64,000 nucleotides of DNA from Paracoccaceae bacterium (GTDB lineage Bacteria; Pseudomonadota; Alphaproteobacteria; Rhodobacterales; Rhodobacteraceae), in NCBI GenBank assembly GCA_030697175.1, contig JAUYQR010000013.1, forward strand, positions 1 to 64,000, in the 5' to 3' direction. A program made the translations under genes and the position numbers. The stretch's first letter is position 1, and every line of letters starts with the position of its first letter. Below the pieces are notes generated by a model that saw nothing but the letters and a program-made list of their open reading frames with translations, did not search any database and was not told the origin of the DNA. Shown piece after piece: positions 18,039 through 29,016 of the stretch.

Positions 18039-19102
18039 CGATTGAGGTGACCGCGCGCGACAGGCGCGCAAATGAGATGACCGCCTTGGTGAAGGCCCGC
18101 CCGGAACCGGGGCTGTGGATGGAGACGCGCCCGGTGCCGGAGATCGGGCCGGATGACGTGCTGATCCGGGTCAACAAGACCGGGATTTGCGGCACCGATA
18201 TCCACATCTGGAACTGGGACGACTGGGCGCAGCGCACGGTGCCGGTGCCCTTGGTCACGGGGCATGAGTTTGCGGGCGTGGTGGTCGAGGTTGGCCGCGA
18301 CGTGACCGACATTGCCATCGGCCAGCGCTGTTCCGGCGAAGGCCATCTGATCGGCAAAACCAGCCGGCAAAGCCGGTCGGGGCGGTTCCACCTTGATCCC
18401 GAGACGCGGGGCATCGGGGTGAACGAGCCGGGCGCGTTTGCGCAATACCTGCGGTTGCCGGCGTTCAACGTGGTGCCGCTGCCGGATGCGATTGACGACG
18501 AGATCGGCGCGATCCTCGATCCCCTTGGCAATGCGGTTCACACCGCGCTGTCCTTCGATCTGATCGGGGAGGACGTGCTGATCACCGGTGCCGGGCCGAT
18601 CGGCATCATGGCCGCCGCCGTGGCGCGGCATGTGGGCGCACGGCATGTGGTGATTACCGACGTGAACCCCGCGCGGCTGGCCTTGGCCACCGAGGTGGCG
18701 GATGTGACGCCGGTGAATGTGGGCCACGAAGACCTGAAGGATGTGATGCACCGGTTGAAGCTGGTGCAGGGCTTTGACGTGGGCATGGAGATGTCGGGCA
18801 ACCAGCAGGCGCTGGACCAGATGGTCGAGGCGATGGTGATGGGCGGCCGCATCGCGATGCTGGGCATCCCGCCGGGGAAAAGCCCGGTCGACTGGAGCCG
18901 GATCGTGTTCAAGGCGATCACCATCAAGGGCGTCTATGGCCGCGAGATCTTCGAGACCTGGTACAAGATGATCGCGATGCTGGAAAACGGGCTTGATGTG
19001 CGGAAAGTCATCACCCACCGCTTCAAGGTGGCTGATTTCGAGGCCGGGTTTGCCGCGATGCGGTCGGGGCAATCGGGCAAGGTGGTGCTGGACTGGCGCT
19101 AG
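18035..19102 (+). CDS. tdh: L-threonine 3-dehydrogenase lacking structural-zinc cysteines
   Basis: The NAD-dependent MDR enzyme oxidises threonine to 2-amino-3-ketobutyrate. Catalytic-zinc residues are in place ([15 protein letters not shown] with Cys52; GHE at 76-78), and the NAD-binding [13 protein letters not shown] is intact. The lobe that in E. coli Tdh holds four structural-zinc cysteines (CGHCRNC...HLC) here reads [17 protein letters not shown], with no cysteine. The start at 18035 overlaps kbl and has GGGGG upstream; an ATG at 18077 is the alternative and would match E. coli's N-terminus better. Confidence 0.93.
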
Positions 19103-19165
19103 GCCCGCACAGTTTACAGGCGCGGGGGGATCGGCGATAAGACCTGAGCTTCGCAGGGGACGCCG

Positions 19166-19753
19166 ATGCTTTTGCTGATCGATAACTACGACAGTTTCAC
19201 CTACAACCTTGTCCATTATCTGGGCGAGCTGGGGGCCGATGTCGTCGTCAAGCGCAACGATGCGCTTGAGGTGCAGGACGCGATCGCGATGCAGCCAGAG
19301 GTGATCGTGCTGTCGCCCGGCCCCTGCGACCCGGCGGCGGCGGGGATCTGCCTGCCGCTCACCAGGGCTGCGGCGGCGGCGGAGATTCCGCTTCTGGGCG
19401 TGTGCCTTGGGCATCAGACGATTGGCGAGGCGTTTGGCGGTAAGGTGGTGCGCTGCCACGAGATCGTGCATGGCAAGATGGGGATGATGCATCACAACGG
19501 GCAAGGCGTGTTCCGCGGCCTGCCCTCGCCCTTTGCCGCAACCCGGTATCACAGCCTTGTGGTGGAGCGGGAGAGCCTGCCGGCCGAGCTTGAGGTAACG
19601 GCGTGGCTGGAGGATGGCACGATCATGGGGCTGCGCCACAAGCGCCACCTGATCGAGGGCGTGCAGTTTCATCCCGAAAGCATCGCGTCGGAACATGGGC
19701 ATCAACTGTTGCGCAACTTCCTTGAGGAAGCGCGCGTCAAGGTTCCCGCATGA
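19166..19753 (+). CDS. trpG: Anthranilate synthase component II (glutamine amidotransferase)
   Basis: The 195-residue class I amidotransferase supplies ammonia to TrpE. It starts [20 protein letters not shown], has the nucleophile motif [17 protein letters not shown] with the catalytic cysteine near residue 78, and the His-Glu pair in GVQFHPESI. It begins a plus-strand operon: its stop overlaps the trpD start (ATGA). Its partner trpE is in another operon 12 kb away. A pabA-like role in folate synthesis is possible in addition, as no separate pabA is seen here. Confidence 0.95.
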   Translation: MLLLIDNYDSFTYNLVHYLGELGADVVVKRNDALEVQDAIAMQPEVIVLSPGPCDPAAAGICLPLTRAAAAAEIPLLGVCLGHQTIGEAFGGKVVRCHEIVHGKMGMMHHNGQGVFRGLPSPFAATRYHSLVVERESLPAELEVTAWLEDGTIMGLRHKRHLIEGVQFHPESIASEHGHQLLRNFLEEARVKVPA

Positions 19754-20763
19754 GCGACGTTCTGAAACCGCTGATCGGCATTGCGGCGACGCGGCCCCTG
19801 ACACGCGCCGAGGCCGAGGCTGCGTTTACGGCCTTGTTCGAGGGGGAAGGCACACCCGCGCAGATGGGCGGCTTTCTGATGGCCTTGCGGACGCGGGGCG
19901 AGACGGTGGATGAATACGCCGCTGCCGCAAGCGTGATGCGGGCCAAGTGCAATGCGGTGCGCGCGCCTGCAGGGGCGATGGACATTGTCGGCACCGGGGG
20001 CGACGGCAAGGGCACGCTGAACATCTCGACCGCGACGGCGTTTGTGGTGGCGGGGGCTGGGGTGGTGGTGGCCAAGCATGGCAACCGCAACCTGTCGTCG
20101 AAGTCGGGGGCGGCGGATGCGCTGACCGAGATGGGGCTGAACGTGATGGTCGGTGCGGATGTGGTGGAGCGCTGTCTGGCGGATGCCGGGATCGGCTTCA
20201 TGATGGCGCCGATGCACCATCCGGCGATCCGGCATGTGATGCCGGTGCGCGCCGAACTTGGCACGCGCACGATCTTCAACATCCTCGGGCCGCTGACCAA
20301 CCCTGCGGGCGTCAAGCGCCAGCTTACGGGGGCGTTTTCGGAGGCGCTGATCCGGCCGATGGCGGAGACGCTGCTGGCGCTCGGCTCGGAGCGCGCGTGG
20401 CTGGTGCATGGCGGCGACGGGACGGACGAGATCTCCATTTCCGCGCCGACCAAGGTGGCCGCGGTCGAGGCTGGCGCGGTGCGCGAGTTCGAGGTCCACC
20501 CCGAGGATGCAGGGCTGCCGGTGCATGCCTTCGAGAAGGTGCTGGGCGGCACGCCTGCCGAAAACGCGATTGCGTTCCGCGCGCTTCTGGATGGCGCGTC
20601 AGGGGCTTACCGCGACGCCGTGTTGATGAATTCCGCCGCCGCCCTTGTGGTGGCCGACCGCGCCGCTAGTTTGAGGGAAGGTGTGGAGATGGCCCGAAGC
20701 GCCATCGACTCGGGCGCTGCTCGTGCCAAGGTCGAAGCCCTGCGCCGCCTGACCAATGCCTGA
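19750..20763 (+). CDS. trpD: Anthranilate phosphoribosyltransferase
   Basis: The 337-residue enzyme joins anthranilate to PRPP. The PRPP loop [17 protein letters not shown] (about residues 78-94) and [19 protein letters not shown], containing the KHGNR signature, are intact. [19 protein letters not shown] and the acidic [11 protein letters not shown] complete the family pattern. It overlaps trpG by four bases and precedes trpC by 12 bases. Confidence 0.97.
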   Translation: MSDVLKPLIGIAATRPLTRAEAEAAFTALFEGEGTPAQMGGFLMALRTRGETVDEYAAAASVMRAKCNAVRAPAGAMDIVGTGGDGKGTLNISTATAFVVAGAGVVVAKHGNRNLSSKSGAADALTEMGLNVMVGADVVERCLADAGIGFMMAPMHHPAIRHVMPVRAELGTRTIFNILGPLTNPAGVKRQLTGAFSEALIRPMAETLLALGSERAWLVHGGDGTDEISISAPTKVAAVEAGAVREFEVHPEDAGLPVHAFEKVLGGTPAENAIAFRALLDGASGAYRDAVLMNSAAALVVADRAASLREGVEMARSAIDSGAARAKVEALRRLTNA

Positions 20764-20775
20764 AAGACCCCGCCG

Positions 20776-21588
20776 ATGAACACCATTCTCGACCGTATCA
20801 AGACCTACAAGCTTGAAGAGGTCGCCGCCCGCAAGGCCGCCCGCCCGCTGGCCGATCTGGAAGCCGCCGCCGCCGCCGCCGACCCGCCACGCGGCTTTGC
20901 GCGTGCGCTGAAGGAGGCGCAGAATATAGGCTACGGCCTGATCGCCGAAATCAAGAAAGCCAGCCCGTCGAAGGGTCTGATCCGCGCCGACTTTGATCCG
21001 CCGGCACTGGCACAAGCCTATGAGGCTGGCGGGGCGACCTGTCTTTCGGTGCTGACCGACGGGCCTTCGTTTCAGGGTGCGGATGACTACCTTGTCGCCG
21101 CCCACGCCGCGACCAAGCTGCCCTGCCTGCGCAAGGATTTCCTTTACGACCCGTGGCAGGTGACGGAATCGCGCGCGCTTCATGCCGATTGCATCCTGAT
21201 CATCATGGCCTCGCTCGGCGACACGCAAGCGCTGGAACTGGAAGACGCCGCCACCAGCCTTGGCATGGACGTGCTGATCGAGGTGCATGACGAGGCCGAG
21301 CTGGAGCGTGCCGGGCGGCTGAAATCGCCACTGATCGGGATCAACAACCGCAACCTGCACACCTTCGAGGTTACGCTGGAAACCACCCGGCGTCTGGCGC
21401 GTCTGGTGCCGGAGGACCGCACCATCGTGGCCGAAAGCGGGCTATACACCCCCGCCGACCTTGCCGATCTTGCGCAATACGGTGCGCGGTCGTTCCTGAT
21501 TGGCGAAAGCCTGATGCGGCAGGCCGACGTCACCGCCGCAACCCGCGCCATTCTTGCCCGGCCCCTGACAGCGCAGGGCGGGCTATGA
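20776..21588 (+). CDS. trpC: Indole-3-glycerol phosphate synthase
   Basis: The 270-residue (beta/alpha)8 enzyme carries [18 protein letters not shown] (catalytic Glu and Lys near residue 57), [29 protein letters not shown] and [10 protein letters not shown], all strand-end motifs of TrpC. It is a stand-alone TrpC without fused TrpF. The stop overlaps moaC (ATGA). The operon runs trpG-trpD-trpC-moaC-moeA. Confidence 0.97.
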   Translation: MNTILDRIKTYKLEEVAARKAARPLADLEAAAAAADPPRGFARALKEAQNIGYGLIAEIKKASPSKGLIRADFDPPALAQAYEAGGATCLSVLTDGPSFQGADDYLVAAHAATKLPCLRKDFLYDPWQVTESRALHADCILIIMASLGDTQALELEDAATSLGMDVLIEVHDEAELERAGRLKSPLIGINNRNLHTFEVTLETTRRLARLVPEDRTIVAESGLYTPADLADLAQYGARSFLIGESLMRQADVTAATRAILARPLTAQGGL

Positions 21589-22064
21589 CCGGCCTCACGC
21601 ATTTCGACGCCAAGGGAGCGGCCCATATGGTCGACGTTTCCGGCAAGGCGGTGACCGACCGGGTTGCCGTTGCCGAAGGCGTGGTCCGGATGCGCGCCGA
21701 GACGCTGGCGCTGATCACCGAGGGCCGCGCCAAGAAGGGCGACGTCTTGTCCGTCGCGCGGCTGGCGGGCATCATGGCGGCCAAGCGCACCGCCGATCTG
21801 ATCCCGCTCTGCCACCCCCTGCCGGTGACCAAGGTTGCCGTCGAACTGGTCGCCGATCCGGGCCTGCCCGGCGTGCGGATCGAGGCCACGGTCAAGACCT
21901 CTGGCCAGACCGGGGTAGAGATGGAGGCGCTGACCGCCGTGTCGGTGGCGGCGCTGACGGTTTACGACATGGTCAAGGCGGTGGAGAAATCCATGACCAT
22001 CGAAGGCATCCGGCTGGTGCTTAAAGATGGCGGCAAATCAGGCCGTTACGAGGCGACACGGTGA
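21585..22064 (+). CDS. moaC: Cyclic pyranopterin monophosphate synthase
   Basis: MoaC forms cyclic pyranopterin monophosphate in molybdopterin synthesis. The 159-residue protein has the active-site segments [20 protein letters not shown] (residues 64-83) and [21 protein letters not shown], and the C-terminal [10 protein letters not shown]. It overlaps both neighbours by four bases. Its presence between trpC and moeA is the usual alphaproteobacterial order; MoaA is not in the window. Confidence 0.97.
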   Translation: MTGLTHFDAKGAAHMVDVSGKAVTDRVAVAEGVVRMRAETLALITEGRAKKGDVLSVARLAGIMAAKRTADLIPLCHPLPVTKVAVELVADPGLPGVRIEATVKTSGQTGVEMEALTAVSVAALTVYDMVKAVEKSMTIEGIRLVLKDGGKSGRYEATR

Positions 22065-23236
22065 TTTCGGTTGAAGAGGCGCTGGCGCGCTGTCTGGCGC
22101 TGGTGACGCCCGTGGCGGCGGAAACCGTGCCGCTGACCCACGCGCATGGCCGCTGGATGTGCGCCCCCGCCGTGGCGCGGCGCGACCAGCCGCCGTTCGC
22201 CGCCTCGGCGATGGACGGCTATGCGGTGGCGGGCGATCCGAAGCCGGGTGACAGCTTTGCCGTGGTGGGCGAGGCAGGCGCGGGCCATGCCTTCGTCCGA
22301 CGTGTTGGCGCGGGCGACGCGGTGCGCATCTTCACCGGCGCGCCGGTGCCGGACGGGGCCACGCGCGTGATCATCCAGGAGGATGTGGTCGCCGATGGCG
22401 ACCGGATCACCGTGAAGGACGGCGCCGACGCCGGCGCTCATATCCGCCCCCTCGGCCAGGATTTCCGCGCGGGCGACAGCCTGTCACCCCGCCGCCTGCG
22501 CCCCAATGATCTGGCGTTGCTGGCTGCGATGAACATCGGCGAAGTGCCGGTCAGCCGCCGCCCCGTGGTGGCGCTGATCGCCACGGGGGACGAGCTGGTG
22601 ATGCCCGGCGAGGCCCCGCGCCCCGACCAGATCATCGCGTCGAACAGTTTTGCGCTGAAGGCGATGGTCGAGGCCGAGGGCGGCGAGGCACGGCTTTTGC
22701 CGATCGCCCGCGATAACGAGGCAGAACTTGCGACCGTGCTGGCGCTGGCCGCGAGCGCCGATCTGATCGTGACCATCGGCGGCGCATCGGTCGGCGACCA
22801 CGATCTTGTCGGCCGGGTGGCGGGGCTGGAGCGCGCGTTCTGGAAGATCGCGCTGCGCCCCGGCAAGCCGTTGATCGCGGGCAGCTTGCACGGCGTGCCG
22901 ATGCTGGGGCTGCCGGGCAACCCGGTGTCGGCGATCGTCTGCGGGCACCTGTTCCTTGTGCCGATGCTGCGCGCGATGCTGGGGGCCGCGCCCGGCCCCT
23001 TTCCGCGTCGCGCCATCCTTGGCGCCGATGTGGGCGCGACCGGACCGCGCACCCACTACATGCGCGCGCGGTTGAGCGAGGGCGACGGGGGCGACGGCCT
23101 GCCCGTCATCACCCCGTTCGAGCGGCAGGATTCGGCGCTGCTGTCGATCCTCGGGCAGGCTGATGCGCTGCTGATCCGGCCCCTGGGCGATGGCCCCCGT
23201 CCGCGCGGCGAAGCGGTGTCCTACCTGCCGTTGTGA
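22061..23236 (+). CDS. moeA: Molybdopterin molybdenumtransferase
   Basis: MoeA inserts molybdate into adenylylated molybdopterin. The 391-residue protein shows the domain order of the family: domain III start with [31 protein letters not shown], then domain II with [28 protein letters not shown] and [15 protein letters not shown] (MoCF_biosynth). The product could serve the CoxL-type hydroxylase encoded at 29.9-32.2 kb. It overlaps moaC by four bases and is followed after 80 bases by lexA. Confidence 0.96.
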   Translation: MISVEEALARCLALVTPVAAETVPLTHAHGRWMCAPAVARRDQPPFAASAMDGYAVAGDPKPGDSFAVVGEAGAGHAFVRRVGAGDAVRIFTGAPVPDGATRVIIQEDVVADGDRITVKDGADAGAHIRPLGQDFRAGDSLSPRRLRPNDLALLAAMNIGEVPVSRRPVVALIATGDELVMPGEAPRPDQIIASNSFALKAMVEAEGGEARLLPIARDNEAELATVLALAASADLIVTIGGASVGDHDLVGRVAGLERAFWKIALRPGKPLIAGSLHGVPMLGLPGNPVSAIVCGHLFLVPMLRAMLGAAPGPFPRRAILGADVGATGPRTHYMRARLSEGDGGDGLPVITPFERQDSALLSILGQADALLIRPLGDGPRPRGEAVSYLPL

Positions 23237-23269
23237 ATGCAGCGGCCAAAATCGCTTGACACAAACCGG

Positions 23270-23284
23270 GAACGCGGGCAGAAC
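23270..23284 (+). promoter_or_regulatory. SOS box (LexA operator) upstream of lexA
   Basis: GAAC-GCGGGCA-GAAC is a perfect GAAC-N7-GAAC direct repeat, the alphaproteobacterial LexA site. It lies 9 bp downstream of a TTGACA -35 hexamer (23256-23261) and 32 bp before the lexA start, so bound LexA would cover the -10 region. This is the expected autoregulation site. Confidence 0.9.
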
Positions 23285-23316
23285 ATTGTGTTAACACCTG
23301 CAAAACGGGGACAGGC

Positions 23317-24003
23317 ATGTTGACGCGCAAACAACTGGAACTTCTCGATTTCATCAAGGGTCGGATGGACCGTGACGGGGTTCCACCCTCGTTTGACGAG
23401 ATGAAGGATGCGCTCGACCTGCGGTCGAAGTCGGGCATCCACCGGCTGATCACCGCGCTGGAGGAAAGGGGCTTCATCCGCCGCCTTGCCCACCGCGCCC
23501 GGGCGCTGGAAATCATCAAGCTGCCCGAAGCGATGGAAAAGCCGGGCTTCACGCCCCGCGTCATCGCTGGCGACCGCACCGCCCCGCCGCGTGGCGCGAT
23601 GCAGGTGGATACGGTCCACGCGCTGGAACTGCCGGTGATGGGGCGCATCGCGGCCGGCGTGCCGATCGAGGCGATTTCCGAAGTATCGCACCATGTCACC
23701 GTTCCGGGGTCGATGCTGTCGGGCAAGGGGCAGCACTACGCGCTTGAAGTCAAAGGCGATTCGATGATCGAGGCGGGAATCAACGATGGCGACATCGTGG
23801 TGATCCGCGAACAGTCCACCGCCGAGAACGGCGATATTGTCGTGGCGCTGGTCGAAGATCACGAGGCCACCCTGAAGCGGTTTCGCCGCCGGGGTGGCAT
23901 GATCGCGCTCGAGGCGGCAAACCCGGCCTATGAGACGCGGGTGTTCCCCGACCATCTGGTCAAGGTGCAGGGCCGGCTTGTCGGGCTGATCCGCAGCTAC
24001 TGA
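23317..24003 (+). CDS. lexA: LexA repressor, autocleaving
   Basis: The 228-residue SOS repressor has the N-terminal winged HTH ([17 protein letters not shown] to about residue 68; [20 protein letters not shown] is the recognition part). The alphaproteobacterial linker follows, then the S24 domain with cleavage bond Ala113-Gly114 (GRIAAGVP), Ser149 (KGDSM) and Lys187 (EATLKRF). It represses DNA-damage genes until RecA filaments trigger self-cleavage. It has its own promoter with an SOS box. Its stop meets convergent comEC with a 7-base overlap. Confidence 0.97.
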   Translation: MLTRKQLELLDFIKGRMDRDGVPPSFDEMKDALDLRSKSGIHRLITALEERGFIRRLAHRARALEIIKLPEAMEKPGFTPRVIAGDRTAPPRGAMQVDTVHALELPVMGRIAAGVPIEAISEVSHHVTVPGSMLSGKGQHYALEVKGDSMIEAGINDGDIVVIREQSTAENGDIVVALVEDHEATLKRFRRRGGMIALEAANPAYETRVFPDHLVKVQGRLVGLIRSY

Positions 24004-26105
24004 CCGGATGCGGCCACCGGGGCCGGGACAAGCGCGGGCAGGATGCCGTTGCGGGCGGCTGTGCCGGACCAGATCCGCGCCCTCGCCTTGGCCATCACGA
24101 AGCGCGGCCCCCCGGCGCTGTCGATCACCGCCAGCGGTCCGGTTTCGCGCAGCACCGTCTGGTCGATCAGGCGGCAGCCCGGTGGCACCACCTCTGCCTC
24201 TGCCGCCAGCACCACCACGACGCCCTCCGCACAGGCCGCCGGCAAACGGTCCAGTGCGCCTTTCCCGGTCAGCGAGACCATCCTGATCCCCGCCACCGAA
24301 AACCACCGCTCGCCCTTGGCACCGTCAAAGCCCGGCCGGGCCGCGGCCAGCTTCTGATCGGCCAGGTCGCCGTCATTCTCCAGCCAGTTCTGCGCGGCAA
24401 AGCCGCCGCCGGAGGCCGAAGACAGCGCCCGCCCCTCGCTGCCGACCAGCCCGATCAGCTTGCCGTCACCCGAGATCAGCAGCACCGGCCGGTCACTTGC
24501 CACCCACAGGCCAACTGCGGCCACCAGTGCCGCCACGCCCACCAGTTGCACGCGCCCGCGCCACAGGATCACCCAGATCCCCCCAAGCGTCACAAGCGCC
24601 ATGACGTAGGGCCCCGGCGCCGGAATGGCTGTCACCGCGCCTTCCAGCCCCGCGATCCAATGCGCAATGAACAAGATCCACGCCGCCCCCCGCTCCATCA
24701 CCCAAAGCGGCAGCCATGCCAGACCAAGCGGTGCCACCAGCGCGGCCACCGCGCCCGCAGGCATCACCACCGCCCCCATCACCGGCACGGTCAAGAGGTT
24801 TGCCAGCAACCCGTAATCGGTGAAGCGGTTGAAGTGCGCCGCGGCATAGGGCGCGGTCGCAAAGCCCGCGATCACCGAGGAAAACACCAGCATGAAGGCC
24901 GGCAGCAGCCAGCGCGGCAGCCGTTCGCGCATCACCGCGCCGTCCAGCGCGGCGAAGCCTGCGATCAGCGCCACGGTCGCGGCAAAGGACATCTGGAACC
25001 CCGGCTCGGTCAGGCTTTCAGGCCGCGCCAGAAGCAGGATCGTCGCCGCAATCGCCACCGTGCGGAGCGTCAGCGCGCGGCGGTCCAGAAGCACCGCGCC
25101 CAGCATCACCGACACCATGATGAAGGCGCGTTCGGTCGCCACATTGGCCCCCGACAACAGCAGATAGAACAGCGCCACGCCAAGGCTGACCACCGCCGCG
25201 ACCTTCTTGGTGTTCACCCGCAGCGCCACATAGGGCACCAGCGCCAGCCCGTAGCGGATCAGCGCAAAGACGAAGCCCACGAGGAACGCCATGTTCATCC
25301 CCGAGATCGCCAGCAGATGCGCCAGCGACGAATCCCTGAGCGCGGCCACGGTCTCCTGGGTGATGGCAGAGCGGTCGCCGGTCATCGCACCTGCGGCGAA
25401 GGCGCCCGCCTGCCCCGGCATTTCGGCCAGCATCGCGGCGGTCAGATAGGTGCGCAGCCGCGCGATCACGGTATCGCCCGCCTCCGGTTCGGCCAGCAGA
25501 AGCACCGGGGTGCGGGTGTATCCAACCGCGCCCAACCGGTCGAAGAATGCCATGCGGCGAAAGTCGAAGCCGCCCGGCTCTACCGGACCGTCGGGGGCCG
25601 CCAGAAACCCGGTCAGCACCACCACCTGCCCCGGCGATGGCTTCAGCCACGGCTGCTCGGCCTGCATCGACACCCGCACCTTCACCGGGGTTCGTGCGGG
25701 TGACACCTCGCGCAGCACCACCCGGTCCAGCGTCAGGCGCAGGGCATCGGTCTGCGACCGGTCGATGCCGACAATGCGGCCCTGCACCGGGCCGTAGTAG
25801 CGAAATTCCAGCATCGGGGCGGCCACCAGATGCGCCCGCGCACCGGCGGCCAGCCAGCCAAGCGCGACGCAGGCGATGGCGATGGCGAGGGGGTGCAAGA
25901 GGTCCGGTCCGCGCAGCCGCAAGCCTGCACCCATCGCGCAAAACCCCGCCGCCAACACATAGGCGCCCACCCCCGGTTCCGCCGCAGCCGCGAACCATGC
26001 CGCGATGCCGATGCCGATGAACACGGGTATCCACGGAAACAGCGAGGCCCGCGCCTCCAGCAGCGCCTGCAGCGGCCAGCCGAGCCTTTGGATCAGGGCC
26101 GCCAC
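23997..26105 (-). CDS. ComEC/Rec2-family membrane protein without metallo-beta-lactamase domain
   Basis: I start at the GTG at 26105 (702 residues; GAGGGGAAACAAG upstream) rather than an upstream GTG. The N-terminal part has transmembrane helices and a DUF4131-like soluble segment ([20 protein letters not shown]). The Competence domain follows, with [20 protein letters not shown] and [19 protein letters not shown] and many helices. ComEC is the inner-membrane channel for DNA uptake. The C-terminal 200 residues lack the HxHxDH metal motif of full-length ComEC, as in many alphaproteobacteria. It is convergent with lexA and divergent from gltX. Confidence 0.88.
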   Translation of the reverse strand: MAALIQRLGWPLQALLEARASLFPWIPVFIGIGIAAWFAAAAEPGVGAYVLAAGFCAMGAGLRLRGPDLLHPLAIAIACVALGWLAAGARAHLVAAPMLEFRYYGPVQGRIVGIDRSQTDALRLTLDRVVLREVSPARTPVKVRVSMQAEQPWLKPSPGQVVVLTGFLAAPDGPVEPGGFDFRRMAFFDRLGAVGYTRTPVLLLAEPEAGDTVIARLRTYLTAAMLAEMPGQAGAFAAGAMTGDRSAITQETVAALRDSSLAHLLAISGMNMAFLVGFVFALIRYGLALVPYVALRVNTKKVAAVVSLGVALFYLLLSGANVATERAFIMVSVMLGAVLLDRRALTLRTVAIAATILLLARPESLTEPGFQMSFAATVALIAGFAALDGAVMRERLPRWLLPAFMLVFSSVIAGFATAPYAAAHFNRFTDYGLLANLLTVPVMGAVVMPAGAVAALVAPLGLAWLPLWVMERGAAWILFIAHWIAGLEGAVTAIPAPGPYVMALVTLGGIWVILWRGRVQLVGVAALVAAVGLWVASDRPVLLISGDGKLIGLVGSEGRALSSASGGGFAAQNWLENDGDLADQKLAAARPGFDGAKGERWFSVAGIRMVSLTGKGALDRLPAACAEGVVVVLAAEAEVVPPGCRLIDQTVLRETGPLAVIDSAGGPRFVMAKARARIWSGTAARNGILPALVPAPVAASGQ

Positions 26106-26181
26106 CTTGTTTCCCCTCGCGCGATTGCCTAAAGACGCGGGCAGTCTAGCCCCCACATGGTTTCCGAAAGGTTAACTTCCT

Positions 26182-27594
26182 ATGGCCGAAGCGACCAACC
26201 CGGGTGTCGTCACCCGCTTTGCCCCCTCGCCGACCGGATACCTGCATATCGGGGGCGGGCGGACCGCGCTGTTCAACTGGCTTTACGCCCGCGGACGCGG
26301 CGGCAGGTTCCTGCTGCGGATCGAGGATACCGACCGCGAACGCTCCACCCCCGAGGCGACGGCGGCGATCCTGAAGGGGCTGACCTGGCTGGGCCTTGAC
26401 TGGGACGGCGAGGTGGTCAGCCAGTTCGAACGCCGCGACCGCCACGCCGAGGTGGCGCATCAGATGCTGGGCCGGGGAACCGCCTACAAGTGCTTTTCCA
26501 CGCAGGACGACATCGCCGCCTTCCGCGCGGCAGAAGAAGCCGCCGGGCGCTATCCGGTGTTCCTGTCGCCGTGGCGCGATGCTGATCCTGCGACCCACCC
26601 CGACGCGCCCTATTCGATCCGAATGAAGGCCCCCCGCAGCGGCGAGACGGTGATCGTGGACGAGGTGCAGGGCCGCGTCATCATCAGGAACGAGACGCTG
26701 GATGACATGATCGTGCTGCGCTCGGACGGGACGCCCACCTACATGCTGGCCGTGGTGGTCGACGATCACGACATGGCCGTGACGCATGTGATCCGGGGCG
26801 ACGACCACCTGAACAACGCGGCGCGCCAGCAGATGGTCTATGACGCGATGGGCTGGACGGTGCCGGTATGGGCGCATATCCCGCTGATCCACGGGCCGGA
26901 CGGCAAGAAACTGTCGAAACGCCACGGTGCCACGGGCGTCGAGGACTATCAGGCGATGGGCTACCCCGCCGCCGGGATGCGCAATTACCTGACGCGGCTT
27001 GGCTGGGCGCATGGCGACGCCGAGATCTTCACTACCGAAGAGGCGCTGGCGATGTTCGACCTGAAGGGCATCGGCAAGGCTCCGGCCCGGCTCGACTTTA
27101 AGAAATTGGAAAACACCTGCGGGCATCATATCGCGATGATGGACAATGCCGCACTGCTGCATGAACTTGAAGGGTATCTGGCGGCAGCGGGTCGTCCGGC
27201 GCTGACGGATGCACAGCGTGCCCTGATGCTGAAGGCGATGCCCTCGGTCAAGGAACGCGCCAAGACGTTCCCGGAACTGCTTGATAAGGCTCAGTTTGCG
27301 CTAACATCCCGCCCGGTGGAACGCGACGCGCAAGCCGCGGCGGCACTGGATACGGTATCCCGTGGTATACTGAAATCGTTGACGCCGCAGCTGCAAAGTG
27401 TTAGCTGGACGAAAGCGGAATTGGAGCCCATTCTGACTGCGGCTGCGGCCGGAAACGGGATCGGCTTCGGCAAGGTGGCCGCACCGTTGCGCGCGGCTCT
27501 GGCGGGAAGAACTGTTACACCCAGCGTCTATGACATGATGCTGGTCATTGGTCGGGACGAGACCATCGCAAGGCTCGAGGACGCATCGGCGTGA
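26182..27594 (+). CDS. gltX: Glutamyl-tRNA synthetase
   Basis: The 470-residue class I synthetase charges tRNA-Glu. [20 protein letters not shown] carries the HIGH-like motif, and [17 protein letters not shown] the KMSKS-like motif. The C-terminal anticodon-binding part ([12 protein letters not shown] onward) is present in full. Alphaproteobacteria often have two GltX enzymes, one with relaxed tRNA-Gln specificity; the presence of gatB in this window fits indirect Gln-tRNA formation. It is followed after 101 bases by gltA. Confidence 0.96.
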   Translation: MAEATNPGVVTRFAPSPTGYLHIGGGRTALFNWLYARGRGGRFLLRIEDTDRERSTPEATAAILKGLTWLGLDWDGEVVSQFERRDRHAEVAHQMLGRGTAYKCFSTQDDIAAFRAAEEAAGRYPVFLSPWRDADPATHPDAPYSIRMKAPRSGETVIVDEVQGRVIIRNETLDDMIVLRSDGTPTYMLAVVVDDHDMAVTHVIRGDDHLNNAARQQMVYDAMGWTVPVWAHIPLIHGPDGKKLSKRHGATGVEDYQAMGYPAAGMRNYLTRLGWAHGDAEIFTTEEALAMFDLKGIGKAPARLDFKKLENTCGHHIAMMDNAALLHELEGYLAAAGRPALTDAQRALMLKAMPSVKERAKTFPELLDKAQFALTSRPVERDAQAAAALDTVSRGILKSLTPQLQSVSWTKAELEPILTAAAAGNGIGFGKVAAPLRAALAGRTVTPSVYDMMLVIGRDETIARLEDASA

Positions 27595-27695
27595 TGCGCA
27601 GACCCCGGTCTTGAAGCCGCGCCTTCAGGGGTGCAGGATCACTGCTTGCGGCTGCCCCCTGCCACGGGGACAGCCGGCCACACCGGGGAAAAGAC

Positions 27696-28985
27696 ATGTC
27701 TGACAAAGTTGCCAAGCTGAGCCTGAACGGGAATACCTACGACCTGCCGGTGCATTCGCCCACGCTGGGGCCGGATGTGCTTGATATCCGGAAACTTTAT
27801 GGCGAAGCGGACGTGTTCACCTTTGACCCCGGCTTCACCTCGACCGCCGCCTGCGAAAGTGCCATCACCTTCATCGACGGCGACAAGGGCGAGCTTTTGC
27901 ATCGCGGCTACCCGATCGAACAACTGGCGGAAAAGTCCAGCTACCTCGAGGTCTGCTACCTTCTGCTATACGGCGAACTGCCGACCGCGGTGCAGTTGAA
28001 GGATTTCACCGCCCGGGTGACAAACCACACGATGGTGCATGAACAGATGCACTACTTCTTCCGCGGGTTCCGCCGCGACGCGCACCCGATGGCGACGATG
28101 GTGGGCGTGGTCGGCGCGATGGCGGCCTTCTACCATGACAGCACCGACATCAACGATCCCTGGCAGCGCGAGGTTGCGGCGATCCGGATGATCGCGAAAC
28201 TTCCGACGATCGCCGCGATGGCCTACAAGTATTCGGTCGGCCAGCCCTTCGTCTACCCGAAGAACGCGCTCGATTACGCGGGCAACTTCCTGCACATGTG
28301 CTTTGCCGTTCCGGCCGAGGATTATGTGGTGAACCCGGTCCTTGCGAAAGCGATGGACCGGATCATGATGCTGCACGCCGATCACGAACAGAACGCCTCG
28401 ACCTCCACCGTGCGTCTGGCGGGCTCGTCGGGTGCAAACCCGTTTGCCTGCATCGCCGCTGGCATCGCCTGCCTCTGGGGCCCGGCGCATGGCGGCGCGA
28501 ACCAGGCCGCGCTGGAACAGTTGCGCGAGATCGGCACCGTCGACCGCATTCCGGAGTTCATCAAGAAGGCCAAGGACAAGACCTCGGGCGTCAAGCTGAT
28601 GGGCTTTGGCCACCGGGTCTACAAGAACTTCGACCCGCGCGCGACGGTGATGAAGGAAAGCGCCGACGAGGTGCTGGACCTGCTGGGTGTTCACAACAAC
28701 CCGACGCTGCAAGTCGCCAAGGAACTGGAGCGGATCGCGCTGGAGGATGACTACTTCATCTCGAAGAAGCTGTATCCCAACGTCGATTTCTATTCCGGCA
28801 TCATCCTTGATGCGATGGGCTTCCCGACCTCGATGTTCACGCCGATCTTTGCGATCAGCCGCACCGTGGGCTGGATCAGCCAGTGGAAAGAGATGATCGC
28901 GGAAAAGAACCAGAAGATCGGCCGCCCGCGCCAGCTTTATGTCGGCCCGCCGAAGCGCGACTACATCGACCTGCGCCACCGTTAA
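27696..28985 (+). CDS. gltA: Citrate synthase (type II, hexameric)
   Basis: The 429-residue enzyme condenses oxaloacetate and acetyl-CoA in the TCA cycle. The N-terminal beta-rich part ([20 protein letters not shown]) marks the type II NADH-sensitive form. Catalytic segments are LCADHEQN-like [30 protein letters not shown] and [13 protein letters not shown] with the active-site His, and [10 protein letters not shown]-type [11 protein letters not shown] with the Asp. GGGG four to seven bases before ATG marks the start. A hairpin follows the stop. Confidence 0.97.
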   Translation: MSDKVAKLSLNGNTYDLPVHSPTLGPDVLDIRKLYGEADVFTFDPGFTSTAACESAITFIDGDKGELLHRGYPIEQLAEKSSYLEVCYLLLYGELPTAVQLKDFTARVTNHTMVHEQMHYFFRGFRRDAHPMATMVGVVGAMAAFYHDSTDINDPWQREVAAIRMIAKLPTIAAMAYKYSVGQPFVYPKNALDYAGNFLHMCFAVPAEDYVVNPVLAKAMDRIMMLHADHEQNASTSTVRLAGSSGANPFACIAAGIACLWGPAHGGANQAALEQLREIGTVDRIPEFIKKAKDKTSGVKLMGFGHRVYKNFDPRATVMKESADEVLDLLGVHNNPTLQVAKELERIALEDDYFISKKLYPNVDFYSGIILDAMGFPTSMFTPIFAISRTVGWISQWKEMIAEKNQKIGRPRQLYVGPPKRDYIDLRHR

Positions 28986-28994
28986 GGCGCTTTC

Positions 28995-29016
28995 GGATGG
29001 GCCGGAAGGCCCATCC
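28995..29016. terminator. Hairpin between convergent gltA and aguB
   Basis: GGATGGGCC (28995-29003), loop GGAA, and GGCCCATCC (29008-29016) form a perfect 9-bp stem between the stops of gltA and the amidase gene. There is no T-run on either side, so a termination role is inferred from position. Confidence 0.5.
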
